A stretch of DNA of 64,000 nucleotides from CAVPOO01 sp963707015. Lineage in GTDB: Bacteria; Pseudomonadota; Gammaproteobacteria; Thiohalobacterales; Thiohalobacteraceae. A program made the position numbers and the translations under genes. This document shows positions 44,852-53,611 of this stretch, piece after piece. Under the pieces are notes generated by a model that worked only from the letters and a program-made list of their open reading frames with translations, ran no database searches and had not been told where the DNA came from. Each line of letters opens with the position of its first letter. Within the stretch, counting starts at the first letter, position 1. Where the stretch lies: NCBI GenBank assembly GCA_963707015.1, contig CAVPOO010000024.1, positions 1 to 64,000 of the forward strand, read 5' to 3'.

Positions 44852-46426
44852 TCAGTTCTTGACCCACTCCAGCTTGTACAGGTCCAGCCGACGGTCCCTG
44901 ACGTTGCGCACGCTGCCTTTGTGCCGCACGGTTTCGAGTTTCTGCAGGTCGAGATCCGCGATCAGGCTCATCTCCGTGTTGGGGGTGGCCTCGGCGGCGA
45001 TGGCGTCGTGGGGGAAGGAGTAGTCCGAGGGTGTGAAAACCGAGGCCTGGGAGTACTGGATGTCCATGTTCTCCACGTTGGGCAGGTTGCCTACACTTCC
45101 GGTAATCACGACGTAACATTCGTTCTCGATCGCCCGGGCCTGGGCGCAGCGGCGCACCCGCTCGTAGGCATTTTTCGTGTCGGTCCAGTAAGGAACGAAC
45201 AGGATCTGCATCTGCTGCTCGGCCTGCAGGCGCGCGAGTTCCGGAAACTCGACGTCATAGCAGATCAGGATGCCGATGCGCCCGGCGTCTGTGTCGAACA
45301 CCGCCAGCCCGTCGCCGCCCTTCAGTCCCCAGTAGGTGTGTTCGTCGGGCGTGATGTGCAGTTTGTACTGACGGTCCCAGCTGCCGTCGCGCCGCAGCAG
45401 GTAGGAGACATTGCGCAGCGTCTGGTGATCATACTCGGGCATGCTGCCGGCAATGATGTTGATGTTGTACTCCACTGCCAGGCGCAGCAATGCCTCACGC
45501 AGCTGCTCGGTAAAACCGGCCAGGTCACGGATCGATTCGGCGGGGTTCTCCTGGTTGAACTGCACCATCAGGGGGAAGTTGAAGAACTCCGGGAACAGCA
45601 GGAAATCGGCCTTGTAGCCGGCGATGGCGTCGACGAAATATTCCACCTGGCTCAGCAGGTCCTGAAGTGTCTCGACGGGGCGCATCTGCCACTGTACGGC
45701 ACCAACGCGCACTTCCTTGCGCAGGCGGCGCAGCGTAAGCGACTTGTTCTCGTGGCGGATATTGATCCATTCCAGCAAGGTTGCAGTAGAGCCGGACTCC
45801 TGGTCTGACGGTTCGTAGTTTTCGATCAGGCGGCGCACGTGAAAGCCGTTGGCGAGCTGAAAGCTCAGCACCGGGTCACGCAGTTCCTTGTTGCACACGA
45901 GCTTTATATACTCGGCCGGCGTCATGTCGTTGGCGTGTTTCCGGTAACCCGGAATGCGTCCGCCCGCGACAATACGCCGCAGGTTCAGGCGCTCGCACAA
46001 GGCCTTGCGGGCCTCGTACAGGCGCCGGCCCAGGCGCAGGTCCCGGTAGTCCGGATGCACGAAAATATCCACGCCGTACAGGGTGTCGCCCTGGGGGTCA
46101 TGCGTGTAGAGGTAGCCGTTGCCGGTGATTTCCTCGTAGCTGTGATCGTCGCCGAAGAGCTCGTAGTTGACAATCACACTGATGGCGGCGGCCACGACGG
46201 CTCCCTCGTCCTCGATGCAGATCTGCCCCTCCGGGAAGTGACTGAGCTGAGACAGGAACTGTTCCTTGCTCCAGGACCCGCCAAGCGTCGGGTAGGCGGC
46301 GTCCATCGTCTGTTTGAAGCTGGTGTAGTCCGCTTCACGCAGGTTGCGCAGGACCAGCTTGTGGGCTTCCTTTTTCTTGAGCTTCTTTGCCGTTTTCCTG
46401 GGCGCGTCTTTTCGATGCTTGGCCAT
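44852..46426 (-). CDS. GNAT acetyltransferase - carbon-nitrogen hydrolase fusion
   Basis: A 524-residue two-domain protein. After a Lys-rich N-terminus (residues 1-24), a GNAT domain spans about 25-225 (VHPDYRDLRLGRRLYEARKAL is the acetyl-CoA loop). A nitrilase-family domain follows, with the catalytic triad Glu in FLLFPEFFNFP, Lys in QYKLHITPDEH and Cys in ILICYDVEFPE. This fused architecture is known across proteobacteria, but its substrate is not established. It might acetylate an amine and hydrolyse an amide on the same compound. Cytoplasmic. Convergent with the patatin gene. Confidence 0.9.
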   Translation of the reverse strand: MAKHRKDAPRKTAKKLKKKEAHKLVLRNLREADYTSFKQTMDAAYPTLGGSWSKEQFLSQLSHFPEGQICIEDEGAVVAAAISVIVNYELFGDDHSYEEITGNGYLYTHDPQGDTLYGVDIFVHPDYRDLRLGRRLYEARKALCERLNLRRIVAGGRIPGYRKHANDMTPAEYIKLVCNKELRDPVLSFQLANGFHVRRLIENYEPSDQESGSTATLLEWINIRHENKSLTLRRLRKEVRVGAVQWQMRPVETLQDLLSQVEYFVDAIAGYKADFLLFPEFFNFPLMVQFNQENPAESIRDLAGFTEQLREALLRLAVEYNINIIAGSMPEYDHQTLRNVSYLLRRDGSWDRQYKLHITPDEHTYWGLKGGDGLAVFDTDAGRIGILICYDVEFPELARLQAEQQMQILFVPYWTDTKNAYERVRRCAQARAIENECYVVITGSVGNLPNVENMDIQYSQASVFTPSDYSFPHDAIAAEATPNTEMSLIADLDLQKLETVRHKGSVRNVRDRRLDLYKLEWVKN

Positions 46427-46825
46427 GGCAGCGGATGTCCCCCTGGGTTGTGTACAGAGGCCATTCTAAACGCTGTGCCCTGTGCCTGCCTGCTGGCTCA
46501 CGGCTCGAACGCGAACGTTCCGGGGGCCTGTCCGGGCCTGAACCGGTCTGACATGTCGTGCGTCGGACGACTCCGGTGGCCCATGTCAACTGGCTGCCTG
46601 TGGTCGGCAAACCGGCCCGGCGATCTGCTCGTCCAGACGTGTAAGGCCATTGATTACATGACAATTCAGGAGCGAAGCCCGCACAGCCACGCAGGTCAAA
46701 GCAGTTCGAAACGCGAAGCCGGCTGGCGGGGCACGCTGTGGACGGGTTGCACGCCTGGATAAATACGACCAGATTTCCTATTCTTTTTTCAACACCATCG
46801 CTTACGGTTTCGTGGAGGAGAGAAC
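46427..46825. other. Intergenic, nothing recognised
   Basis: 399 bp between divergent genes. No coding signal. GGAGGAGAGAAC before 46826 is the ribosome-binding site of the DUF302 gene. Confidence 0.5.
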
Positions 46826-47404
46826 ATGACCCTATTGCGTAATATCCTGACCGTGATCGGCCTTGTGGCGGTGGTGTTTCTCTTGTTGTTCGGCGTCCAC
46901 ATCTGGCATGCCACCCGCGACTTCGACCCGAATGCCTTCGGACTGTACCGGGAGTTTGCATCCAACCTGCTGGAGACTCGAGACATCGCCGACGCGTTCG
47001 TCTGGACCGTCCCTGTGCAGGAGGGCATCAGCGCCGAGGAGGTAGAGCAAGCCATGAAGAGCCTGGCAGTGGCCAGGAATTTTCTGTTCGTCGGCGAATC
47101 ACCCTTCTACAAACAGGCGGAGGCGGTCACGGGGGAACCCTTTCGGCATGTAACGTTGATGAACTTCTGCGACGCGCGCGTCGGGATCAAGATGATCGAC
47201 CAGAACCCCGCCTACACGGCGTTCATGCCATGCACCATCAGCGTCGTCGAAGACAAGGAGGGTAAGCTCTGGCTTTATACCCTCAACATGGACTTCCTGA
47301 TACATGGAGCCAAAGAACTGCCGCCCGAGTTGAAGACCGACGCCTTGCGGGTTCGGCGGACCATGCGCGAGATCATGGAAGGCGCCGCCCGTGGGGAATT
47401 CTGA
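46826..47404 (+). CDS. DUF302 domain protein with membrane anchor
   Basis: A 192-residue protein with one N-terminal helix (ILTVIGLVAVVFLLLFGVHIW). A periplasmic DUF302-like domain is recognised by VTLMNFCDARVGIKMIDQNP, YTAFMPCTISVVEDKEG and LWLYTLNMDFLIHG. DUF302 proteins are small, sometimes found with sulfur or haem metabolism, and have no defined activity. Two Cys (NFC, MPC) are candidates for ligand binding. The tail KTDALRVRRTMREIMEGAARGEF is helical. A strong GGAGGAGAG site precedes the ATG. Confidence 0.82.
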   Translation: MTLLRNILTVIGLVAVVFLLLFGVHIWHATRDFDPNAFGLYREFASNLLETRDIADAFVWTVPVQEGISAEEVEQAMKSLAVARNFLFVGESPFYKQAEAVTGEPFRHVTLMNFCDARVGIKMIDQNPAYTAFMPCTISVVEDKEGKLWLYTLNMDFLIHGAKELPPELKTDALRVRRTMREIMEGAARGEF

Positions 47405-47651
47405 CCGTCGATTGTGTGTTCGGCCCGTGGGGCTTGGCGGTGTCTGCTACCGGCGCCGTGGCGGAAAGGGGGGACTTTTGGCTTGAGCGAGGCCGCGCGG
47501 CTGCATCGGCGCGATGTCGCGCCCGGGCCAGGCGCAGGCATTGCGGAGGCACAGGCTGCGTGGGGGGGCGGGCAGGTAAAGTTGACGGAATTGCCCACTG
47601 CTCTATAGTGGCCCGGGCCATCAAATCCGAAAAACGATCGAGGTAAGCCTT

Positions 47652-48056
47652 ATGTCCAACGTATTCCACAACGATGCAGTCGGTAAACTGATCCTGCGTC
47701 TCACGCTCGGCATACTCATGTTGTTTCATGGAGTCGCGAAGTTGCTGCACCCCGGCTCACTCGAATTTATCAACAGCCAGCTCACGCAGTTGGGACTTCC
47801 AACCGCCGTAGCCTACGGTGTCTACGTGGGTGAAATTCTCGCGCCGCTGATGATTATACTGGGGATTTTTGCCCGCTATGGCGGACTGATTGTCGTGATC
47901 AACATGATTTTCGCGATCGTGCTGGTACACACGGGCGATCTGCTTGCCTTGACTGACCATGGGGGTTGGAGGCTGGAGTTGCAGGGTTTTTATCTGTTCT
48001 GTGGCCTTGCCATGGTGTTTCTTGGCAGCGGAAGACTGGCGGTCAGACCCGATTGA
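47652..48056 (+). CDS. DoxX family membrane protein
   Basis: A 134-residue protein with four membrane helices and the DoxX pattern: LILRLTLGILMLFHGVAKLLHP near the start, then VYVGEILAPLMIILGIF, YGGLIVVINMIFAIVLVH and a last helix FYLFCGLAMVFLGSG. DoxX-type proteins occur in thiosulfate-quinone oxidoreductases and in oxidative-stress complexes. CGAGGTAAG lies 6-8 bases before ATG 47652. It stands alone. Confidence 0.87.
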   Translation: MSNVFHNDAVGKLILRLTLGILMLFHGVAKLLHPGSLEFINSQLTQLGLPTAVAYGVYVGEILAPLMIILGIFARYGGLIVVINMIFAIVLVHTGDLLALTDHGGWRLELQGFYLFCGLAMVFLGSGRLAVRPD

Positions 48057-48288
48057 GCTTTTGACTTCCGGGTTGTAACGGTATGTGCCCCGACCCGCTG
48101 CGGGCGAACGGGCGCGGGCCGCTGGACGCCCTTTGGCGCCGAATCCGGCGGTCGGTTACGGTTCGCCTTCCGCTGTGCGTCCGGCTCGCTCCGGTCGCTT
48201 GCGACGCCGCGCGGCCCCGGCCCTCTGGCGCGGCTCAGGGTGGCGTCTCTCGCCGGCCCGCTGATTCAAGCTCGAAGAGCATGAGACA

Positions 48289-48918
48289 ATGACGCTTGGT
48301 ATTCTGCTGGCCGCCGTTTTTCTGGCAATCGTCGCGCTGCTTACGCTGAGCAGAAATGGCGGGAACTGGAACAGGAAAATTCTCTGGCTGTTGGCGGCGC
48401 TATCCGGCCTGGCCATCATGATTGGGGTTGCCATCTATACGAGTATGCCCTCGCTCTACGAGCCGGAAGTCGAAAACGATTTCTGGGGCATATCTCTGGA
48501 TGCGACCAGGCCCGAAATAAAATCCCGACACGGCGAGCCGCACACGCAGGAAGATGACTTATGGGTGTACCGGCAGCAGGATCAGTATTCTGATGCCTGG
48601 TCCACCTACATCATCCGATTCGAGAAGAAACAGATACGCTACATCCTGTACCGGGGTAGCGACCGCTGGTCCTCGCCCACACTTCAGGGGGTGCGACTCT
48701 ATGACAGCGCAGCCAAGGTTCGCAAGATGTTTGGTGAGCCTTCATACGTGTCGTCCTCGGACGAGGGTTTCCCGGGAATCTACTCCTACAGTGCCTACCA
48801 GGTCTTTTTCTGGTTGGAGAACGACGAGGTCAGCAGCTATGGCATCTACAATCCCGCGTCGGGTCCTGTAGACTTTGATCGCAAGGTTCAGCAACAGCTC
48901 GAGAAAACAGAACGGTAG
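48289..48918 (+). CDS. Hypothetical membrane-anchored protein
   Basis: A 209-residue protein with two N-terminal helices (LGILLAAVFLAIVALLTL and KILWLLAALSGLAIMIGVAIY) and a soluble domain of about 155 residues. WGISLDATRPEIKSRHGEP and VRKMFGEPSYVS look like two SmpA/BamE-like repeats (x-VxxxFGxP). That resemblance is only suggestive. The soluble part should face the periplasm. The preceding 200 bp (48081-48288) is very GC-rich and has no gene. Confidence 0.65.
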   Translation: MTLGILLAAVFLAIVALLTLSRNGGNWNRKILWLLAALSGLAIMIGVAIYTSMPSLYEPEVENDFWGISLDATRPEIKSRHGEPHTQEDDLWVYRQQDQYSDAWSTYIIRFEKKQIRYILYRGSDRWSSPTLQGVRLYDSAAKVRKMFGEPSYVSSSDEGFPGIYSYSAYQVFFWLENDEVSSYGIYNPASGPVDFDRKVQQQLEKTER

Positions 48919-49058
48919 GCCCCGTGCAGGGGGAGCTCAGGCGCCCGTATCTCGCCGGCATCGATCCGGCACTGCGCATGCCGGCCTGAGCGCGCCGGGC
49001 GGCTTTGTTCACCGGTAAGTCGACCCCGAGTGGCGGCACAACGTCCGCGGATGATGCA

Positions 49059-49940
49059 ATGACACAAAAAGGCCTTTGGATCCTGGCCATCCTCTGCCTG
49101 GGGGTGCTGATCGGTGTCGTGTTGCGAAACGCCGTCGACACAGTACCTGCCGATCGCGCGGACAGGATGACGCAGGCGCGCGGATCAGCCTCTGGTGATC
49201 TGGCTTCCACGCCACGGGACTCGGACACCGCCGGTACCGGCCTTGACCCTGTCAGTCTTGAGGAGCTGCGGGTCGGTCTCGACGAGGCGCGGCTGCGCGA
49301 CCAGCAGCAGGAACAGACACTCATCGAGCTGCAGGGTCGCCTGGAGCGCCTGGAGGCCTTGGAGGACGCAACGCCTGCCGGCGCCGCGACCGAGGGGGCG
49401 GCCGGCCGTGTGTCCGGCCCGGCGACCAGCGGGTCGCAAGCGCAGGGCGAGGCGGGACTCATTGCTGCCGGCATCGACAGTCAAACCGCCGCCTGGATCC
49501 AGCAACAGCTGGACAAGAACCAGCTGGATGAACTTTACCTGCGCAACCAGTCACTTCGCGAGGGCTGGATAAACACACCCCGGTTTCGTGATGCGCTTGT
49601 CAAGCTGCAGAGTCGCTTCGATGCCTTGCGCGGCGAGATAGGCGACGACAACTTCGACAGACTCTTGTTCGCTCTCGGTCGCAATAACCGGGTGGTGGCC
49701 AGTGAAGTCATGCACGACTCACCCGCTCAGCAATTCGGTTTGAATGCTGGCGACACGATCATTCGGTATGATGGGAAGCGGGTGCTCTCGACGCAGGAAC
49801 TGCAGGCCCTGACGGCCCAGGGAGATACGGCTTCACCGGTTCTTCTTGAGATCAGTCGGGAAGGACAATCGATGACCCTCTATGTTTCCGGTGGTCCCCT
49901 TGGCGTCCGGCTAATGACCCGCCGCGCGCGGCCGGAATAG
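49059..49940 (+). CDS. Membrane-anchored PDZ domain protein
   Basis: A 293-residue protein. An N-terminal helix (GLWILAILCLGVLIGVVL) anchors it. A Gln/Glu/Leu-rich segment (about 70-110) is likely coiled coil, followed by an Ala/Gly linker. A C-terminal PDZ domain reads VVASEVMHDSPAQQFGLNAGDTIIRYDGKRV and ends with ISREGQSMTLYVSGGPLG. This resembles the C-type PDZ of GspC or protease accessory proteins, but no protease domain is present. It may be an adaptor in the periplasm. ATG 49059 opens the helix; a longer start at 49005 is less likely. Confidence 0.8.
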   Translation: MTQKGLWILAILCLGVLIGVVLRNAVDTVPADRADRMTQARGSASGDLASTPRDSDTAGTGLDPVSLEELRVGLDEARLRDQQQEQTLIELQGRLERLEALEDATPAGAATEGAAGRVSGPATSGSQAQGEAGLIAAGIDSQTAAWIQQQLDKNQLDELYLRNQSLREGWINTPRFRDALVKLQSRFDALRGEIGDDNFDRLLFALGRNNRVVASEVMHDSPAQQFGLNAGDTIIRYDGKRVLSTQELQALTAQGDTASPVLLEISREGQSMTLYVSGGPLGVRLMTRRARPE

Positions 49941-50226
49941 CCGCCGGGGCCTGGGGGAACCCGAGCCGCGGGCTTGGCAGCACCTGTCACAGGGACAGGC
50001 ACAGACCCTGGCAGGCGTGATGAGCGGACGAAATCACAGGGAAGACCGCTACGCGGCTTACCGTGACGCGGCCGGAATCATCAGTGATGACGCCTGGCTG
50101 TGCGTCCCTTTCCAGTCGGGTGTCCCCGCTGGGCGCAATTGCCTTGCGCTTGCGCCATGATGCGGGTAGGCGGCAAGAATGCCTCGGGTCTGGTCAGCAT
50201 GTGAAACGGTGGTGCAGGAACCTGTC

Positions 50227-50634
50227 ATGATAAAGTTTCAGGGTATGACCCCCATGTTGAATGTTCAGGATATCGACAGGAGCCTGGCATTTTACCGCGA
50301 CACCCTCGGTTTCGAGCTGGCGTCGTCGCAGGAAGCCCTGGAGGAACGCAACTGGTGTTACATCCGCCACGGCGCCATCCATCTGATGTTGGATGGCGGC
50401 ACCAGTGAAGGCGAGGCCTTGTTCGATCCCGATACGGTCCCTGAGGATGGTGCGTGGCATGCGATCTACTACTTCTATCCGGAGGATGTCGTGGCGCTGC
50501 ATAGCCAGCTCGCGGACTCGGGCTACGACGTGTCAGAGCTGTATGTCACCGCCTATGGCATGCGGGAGTTCTGGCTGAAAGACCCGGATGGACACTTGCT
50601 GACCTTCGGGCAGCCGACTGCCGTACCAGGTTGA
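50227..50634 (+). CDS. VOC (glyoxalase/bleomycin-resistance) family protein
   Basis: A 135-residue protein with the VOC fold: MTPMLNVQDIDRSLAFYRDTLGFEL, YIRHGAIHLMLD, and the second half DVVALHSQLADSGYDVSEL with YGMREFWLKDPDGHLLTFGQP. Metal-ligand-type residues are His in AIHLML and Glu in REFWLKDPDG. Family members include glyoxalase I, ring-cleaving dioxygenases and drug-binding proteins; the substrate is unknown. ATG 50227 with AGGA 7-10 bases upstream. Cytoplasmic. Confidence 0.85.
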   Translation: MIKFQGMTPMLNVQDIDRSLAFYRDTLGFELASSQEALEERNWCYIRHGAIHLMLDGGTSEGEALFDPDTVPEDGAWHAIYYFYPEDVVALHSQLADSGYDVSELYVTAYGMREFWLKDPDGHLLTFGQPTAVPG

Positions 50635-50679
50635 CGGTTCCGGATCAGCCGTGTCGCCCGCAAAGGTCCAACGCAGTCT

Positions 50680-51105
50680 TCACGGGCGGCTGAAGGTTGG
50701 GGAGACCAGGAGGGTCAGGCCTTCAACGCTGTCCACCTTGAGCTGATCTCCGGTTTCAGGCAGCGCTGGTAGCGGTGCTACGACACGCGCCTGCCAGCGC
50801 TCGCCGTCCAGCCGGACATAGCCGGTGTATGATCCACACTCATCGACTACAAAGCCGCAAAGCACCTTGGCATTTCGCCCGATCATGGCTTCAGGGCCAA
50901 CGCGCGCAGGGATTCTCGACGCGGCATGGACCAGCAGTATTTCGCTGCCCACGAACACGCCGGCCGCGATCACGACTCTCCAGAGCCAGTCTCCCTCCAG
51001 TGGGAGAAACACGAGCGCCGAGATTACTGCGGAGGTAGGCAAAGCAGCCAGAATCAGAATGCTGCGGTGCAGGGGGCTCATGGCGGTTGCGGCCTGATGG
51101 TGCAT
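50680..51105 (-). CDS. NfeD-like membrane protein
   Basis: A 141-residue protein with two membrane helices (ILILAALPTSAVISALVFLP and VVIAAGVFVGSEILLVHAA). A C-terminal OB-fold of the NfeD type follows (GRNAKVLCGFVVDECGSYTGYVRLDGERWQARVVAPLPALPETGDQ). NfeD proteins work with stomatin-like SPFH proteins in membrane organisation; no SPFH gene is adjacent. The start may be the ATG at 51081 (MSPLHRS). Convergent with the VOC gene, 45 bp apart. Confidence 0.78.
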   Translation of the reverse strand: MHHQAATAMSPLHRSILILAALPTSAVISALVFLPLEGDWLWRVVIAAGVFVGSEILLVHAASRIPARVGPEAMIGRNAKVLCGFVVDECGSYTGYVRLDGERWQARVVAPLPALPETGDQLKVDSVEGLTLLVSPTFSRP

Positions 51106-51186
51106 AAGGTTTTACATGCGTTCCGGCGTGACAGTCTGCAGTTCGCACATCGCGAAGTGATTCCACCCAATGGCGGCGCAGATAAG

Positions 51187-51314
51187 AACGGCGGCCCGAG
51201 GGCCGCCGTTTGGAGGAGAGTCTTCAATCCTTGAAGACGAATCATGCGATTCCTCCCCCGCGCGTAAACTACCATGTGCGAGCGGCGGCCCATATTGTGG
51301 CAACTACGTATCGC
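51187..51314 (-). ncRNA. Candidate short leftward transcript between TACGTAGT motif and GC terminator
   Basis: Read leftward: the repeated motif ATACGTAGTTGCCACAATATGGG (51291-51313), about 50 bp of sequence, an 8-bp hairpin GTCTTCAA-GGA-TTGAAGAC (51221-51239), then the terminator hairpin acggcggccctcgggccgccgt (51188-51209) and TCTTATC. A GGGGGAGGAATCGC site before ATG 51245 could alternatively start a short peptide whose codons run through both hairpins, which I think less likely. No promoter boxes or expression data, so this is a candidate only. Confidence 0.4.
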
Positions 51315-51747
51315 GATGCTGAGCGTGGAGCTGCCATCCAGAAGCGGATGTCGGTGTCGCCTTTCATTCGATGGTCGTTACAGCATCTGACTGAACCGGA
51401 GCAAGGCAGGTGCCCGTCAGGGGGGTCCGTTTCGTACATCGAAAGATCCAGGGGTGAGCCTGCGGGCCGGGTAGCCGTGCTGTCGCCGATGCTACCAGAG
51501 CGCAGCGGCAGACGGTGAGCATCGGCCTGAGACCGATAATAGACTCAGTACCGGTTCCCGTCGCGCGGCAGAATTGACGTAGGTAATTGATGGTAAACCA
51601 GAAAACGGTGGAACAGAAGATTCCGGATTCGGTGACTAAATCACTGCAAACAAGCACTGGTTGTGTTCTTATGATGCCGCCGGGTACGTACTTCCCTTCC
51701 CTGAAACGTCGCCCGGTGATAGCTCGAGTCCCAATTGACTCTTTGCA

Positions 51748-51779
51748 CCCCGCGGCCCCCCGCCGCGGGGTTTTTCTTT
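51748..51779 (+). terminator. Strong Rho-independent terminator
   Basis: 9-bp perfect stem CCCCGCGGC / GCCGCGGGG with a C5 loop, followed by TTTTTCTTTC. The rightward transcript it ends is unknown: bases 51587-51747 hold an open frame (start MMVNQKTVEQKIPD) of doubtful coding quality. Confidence 0.88.
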
Positions 51780-51874
51780 CCGCGACCCATCAGGTGTCAG
51801 CGAGCCGACTAACGACTAAACCGGGAGGGTGGCTGATGCCTGGTAACAGCCCGGCAAGTCGGCAGGTGGCGGCC

Positions 51875-52243
51875 CTATTGGTCCACTGCGGGTTCCAGCG
51901 CCTGCGGTTGCGGAGGTGAATCATTCCCAGGGGGCTTTTCAAGCGCTTCGAGCCGCGTTTTCAGGTGCACCAGCCATGCCGCATAAATCGCGCCAATTAA
52001 CTGGTCGCTCACCTTTCCGTCAACCGGCAAGCCGTTGTCTTGCTGAAAGGCCCGGATTGCGGCCTCGGTGCGCGGGCCAAAAATGCCATCCGGTGCGCCC
52101 GGCTGATAACCAAGCGTTGTCAGGTATTCCTGTGCCGTCTTGATCCTGTCGCTTGTGCCGGTGCCGGCCTGAACGATGACCGGGCGCAGGGCCAGGCCGG
52201 CGAGGGCAATCAGAGAAAACCCCCAGATGATCAACAGGCGCAT
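51875..52243 (-). CDS. Exported peptidoglycan-binding domain protein
   Basis: A 122-residue protein: signal peptide 1-26 (MRLLIIWGFSLIALAGLALR ... VQA), then a PG_binding_1 domain (TAQEYLTTLGYQPGAPDGIFGPRTEAAIRAFQQDNGLPVDGKVS). The three-helix repeat and the GxFGPxT core are diagnostic. A short helix and Pro/Gln-rich tail follow. AGAGAAG lies 8 bases before ATG 52243; longer starts (52273, 52300) lack a site. It likely binds cell wall in the periplasm without its own catalytic domain. Confidence 0.82.
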   Translation of the reverse strand: MRLLIIWGFSLIALAGLALRPVIVQAGTGTSDRIKTAQEYLTTLGYQPGAPDGIFGPRTEAAIRAFQQDNGLPVDGKVSDQLIGAIYAAWLVHLKTRLEALEKPPGNDSPPQPQALEPAVDQ

Positions 52244-52349
52244 GGTTATCTTCTCTATTTGACGGTCAGCCATGGAGGTATTATCCGGTAGCCTGTTCAT
52301 GGTGCTGCGGACGCAGACGTGACAGAGGTCAATTGGGCTACAAACAAAA

Positions 52350-52371
52350 CCGGCGACCCGAAGGTCGCCGC
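52350..52371 (-). terminator. GC hairpin terminator, leftward
   Basis: ccggcgacccgaaggtcgccg hairpin; read leftward it is followed by TTTTGTTTGTAG. Same type as at 34.9 and 51.2 kb, again with a TACGTAGT motif 60-100 bp upstream. Confidence 0.75.
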
Positions 52372-52382
52372 GGAGGAGTTGA

Positions 52383-52433
52383 TCAAACAGCGTTAGTCAA
52401 AGTCAACGTAGCAGCTTTCGGCCCTTGTTCAAA
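52383..52433 (-). pseudogene. Short coding remnant, possibly the end of a cold-shock-type gene
   Basis: Minus strand reads FEQGPKAATLTLTNAV and stop, 12 bp before the leftward terminator. FEQGPK resembles the C-terminal strand of CspA-like proteins, but only 16 codons remain. The sequence upstream is the TACGTAGT motif, so the body of the gene has been lost. Confidence 0.3.
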
Positions 52434-52453
52434 TTGTGGGAACTACGTATCGC
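52429..52453 (-). promoter_or_regulatory. TACGTAGT motif, copy 3 of 4
   Basis: Plus strand TTCAAATTGTGGGAACTACGTATCG, matching CATATTGTGGCAACTACGTATCG at 51291-51313 in 19 or more positions. Lies at the same distance from a GC terminator. Confidence 0.5.
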
Positions 52454-52539
52454 TCAATCCTGCCCAGTGAGTCATCTTGCCTCACGCCACACCGATCGAG
52501 CCGCAGGCGAACGACTCTGCAGCGCCATGAGGAAAAATC

Positions 52540-52836
52540 ATGCTCAATCCCGCTTTAACCTTTGTCGCGGTTCTCCTGGCAGTTGTCGTTCCCCTGTTTT
52601 GCGTCTTGTACCGTGCCATGGTCTTTCTGAAGTCCGGTATCTGGCCCTCGGTCACCGCTGGCACGGTTGGCCTCGCCGCTGCTGACTGGTTCCCTTGCGA
52701 TGCCGGTCTGCCCTGGTCCCGGATCTGTGCATGGCTCTGGGAGCTGCCTGTCGAGGTCTTTTCGCTATTGCTCGCCGCGACGCTGGTTGTGCTGGCCAGA
52801 ATCCTGGTGTCGGCATGGCAGAGACTGTCAGTCTAG
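52540..52836 (+). CDS. Small hypothetical membrane protein
   Basis: A 98-residue protein with three hydrophobic segments (LTFVAVLLAVVVPLFCVLYRAM, about residues 7-28; a middle VTAGTVGLAAADWF; and VEVFSLLLAATLVVLARILVSAW at the end). No family recognised. AGGAAAAATC precedes ATG 52540 with good spacing. Two Cys (FPCDAG, SRICAW) lie between helices. Confidence 0.58.
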   Translation: MLNPALTFVAVLLAVVVPLFCVLYRAMVFLKSGIWPSVTAGTVGLAAADWFPCDAGLPWSRICAWLWELPVEVFSLLLAATLVVLARILVSAWQRLSV

Positions 52837-53000
52837 CCGGCTGACCGAGCTGCAAACCCGCGTTCGGGCAGGCACAACGTTCGCAGAAGTTGGCTGTGTG
52901 CAGGCAGCGGAACGCCGATTCAGGTTCCGGTTCGAGACCTGCGGTTGCCTGGGAGGCAAAACAAAGCCGCCCGAAGGCGGCTGAAGCGTGAGGCATGTTT

Positions 53001-53112
53001 CGGGCGAACCCAGTATCCCTGTTCTTCCCTGCCGCCCATCCTGGCAGCACATCCCGAAGCGTCTTACGGGCGAATCCTGTCCCTGTTCTTCCGTGCCGCC
53101 TGTCCTGGCAGC
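53001..53112. repeat. Imperfect 46-48-bp direct repeat
   Basis: cgggcgaa... ccctgttcttcc.tgccgcc..tcctggcagc occurs at 53001-53048 and 53067-53112 with about six differences. A leftward-type GC hairpin (gccgcccgaaggcggc, 52966-52981) lies just before. No gene in 52837-53335. Confidence 0.75.
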
Positions 53113-53335
53113 GTCAGTTACCTGTTTCGGTCAGGTTCGCGAATACTTTAAGTTTTAAGTCAAGCGATCAGGTCACACTGCGTGTCTTTTCCCCGGCAGG
53201 GGTGCTGGACGCGACCCCCGCGGACCTGAAAGGCAGCGGCAACACCCGCATCAAGGGCCGCGGCGGGTCAGGGCTCAATGCCTGTTCAGGCGGGAAGTCG
53301 GCGCAAGGCCGGACATGCCTGTCCTTGTTTCGTGT

Positions 53336-53530
53336 TCATTCCGGGCAGTAGCACACCGTCTCCCCCCAGTCCGGGTGTTGGTCGTCGCCATGCGCCTGAC
53401 AGGCCACCCGCGCCTCAGCGATCGTCTCGGCGTAGAAATATTCATGGCATACCCTGCACTTGCAGAACTTCGGCTCCGTCTTCACGAAATGGTGCCGGGA
53501 TTCCCGCTCGACATCGTCGTATTCGCCCAT
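53336..53530 (-). CDS. Small Cys/His-rich protein, likely zinc-binding
   Basis: A 64-residue protein: FCKCRVCHEYFYAETIAEARVAC and HGDDQHPDWGETVCYCPE. Cys pairs CKCRVC and CYC with nearby His could bind zinc. The acidic start MGEYDDVERESRHH and good residue composition support a real gene. No family recognised. It is divergent from the THUMP gene by about 80 bp. Confidence 0.58.
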   Translation of the reverse strand: MGEYDDVERESRHHFVKTEPKFCKCRVCHEYFYAETIAEARVACQAHGDDQHPDWGETVCYCPE

Positions 53531-53611
53531 CCTGTCACTGTCCTCGAAGCGTTCAGGCTAGTATAGACAACAGCTTGCTCACTCCTTCCACCGCAGCGCA
53601 GGGAACCGCAC

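Noticed and set aside
51690..51750. Sequence resembling a tRNA T-arm (agctcgagtccc) before a strong terminator
   Set aside because: No acceptor, D or anticodon arm could be folded around it.
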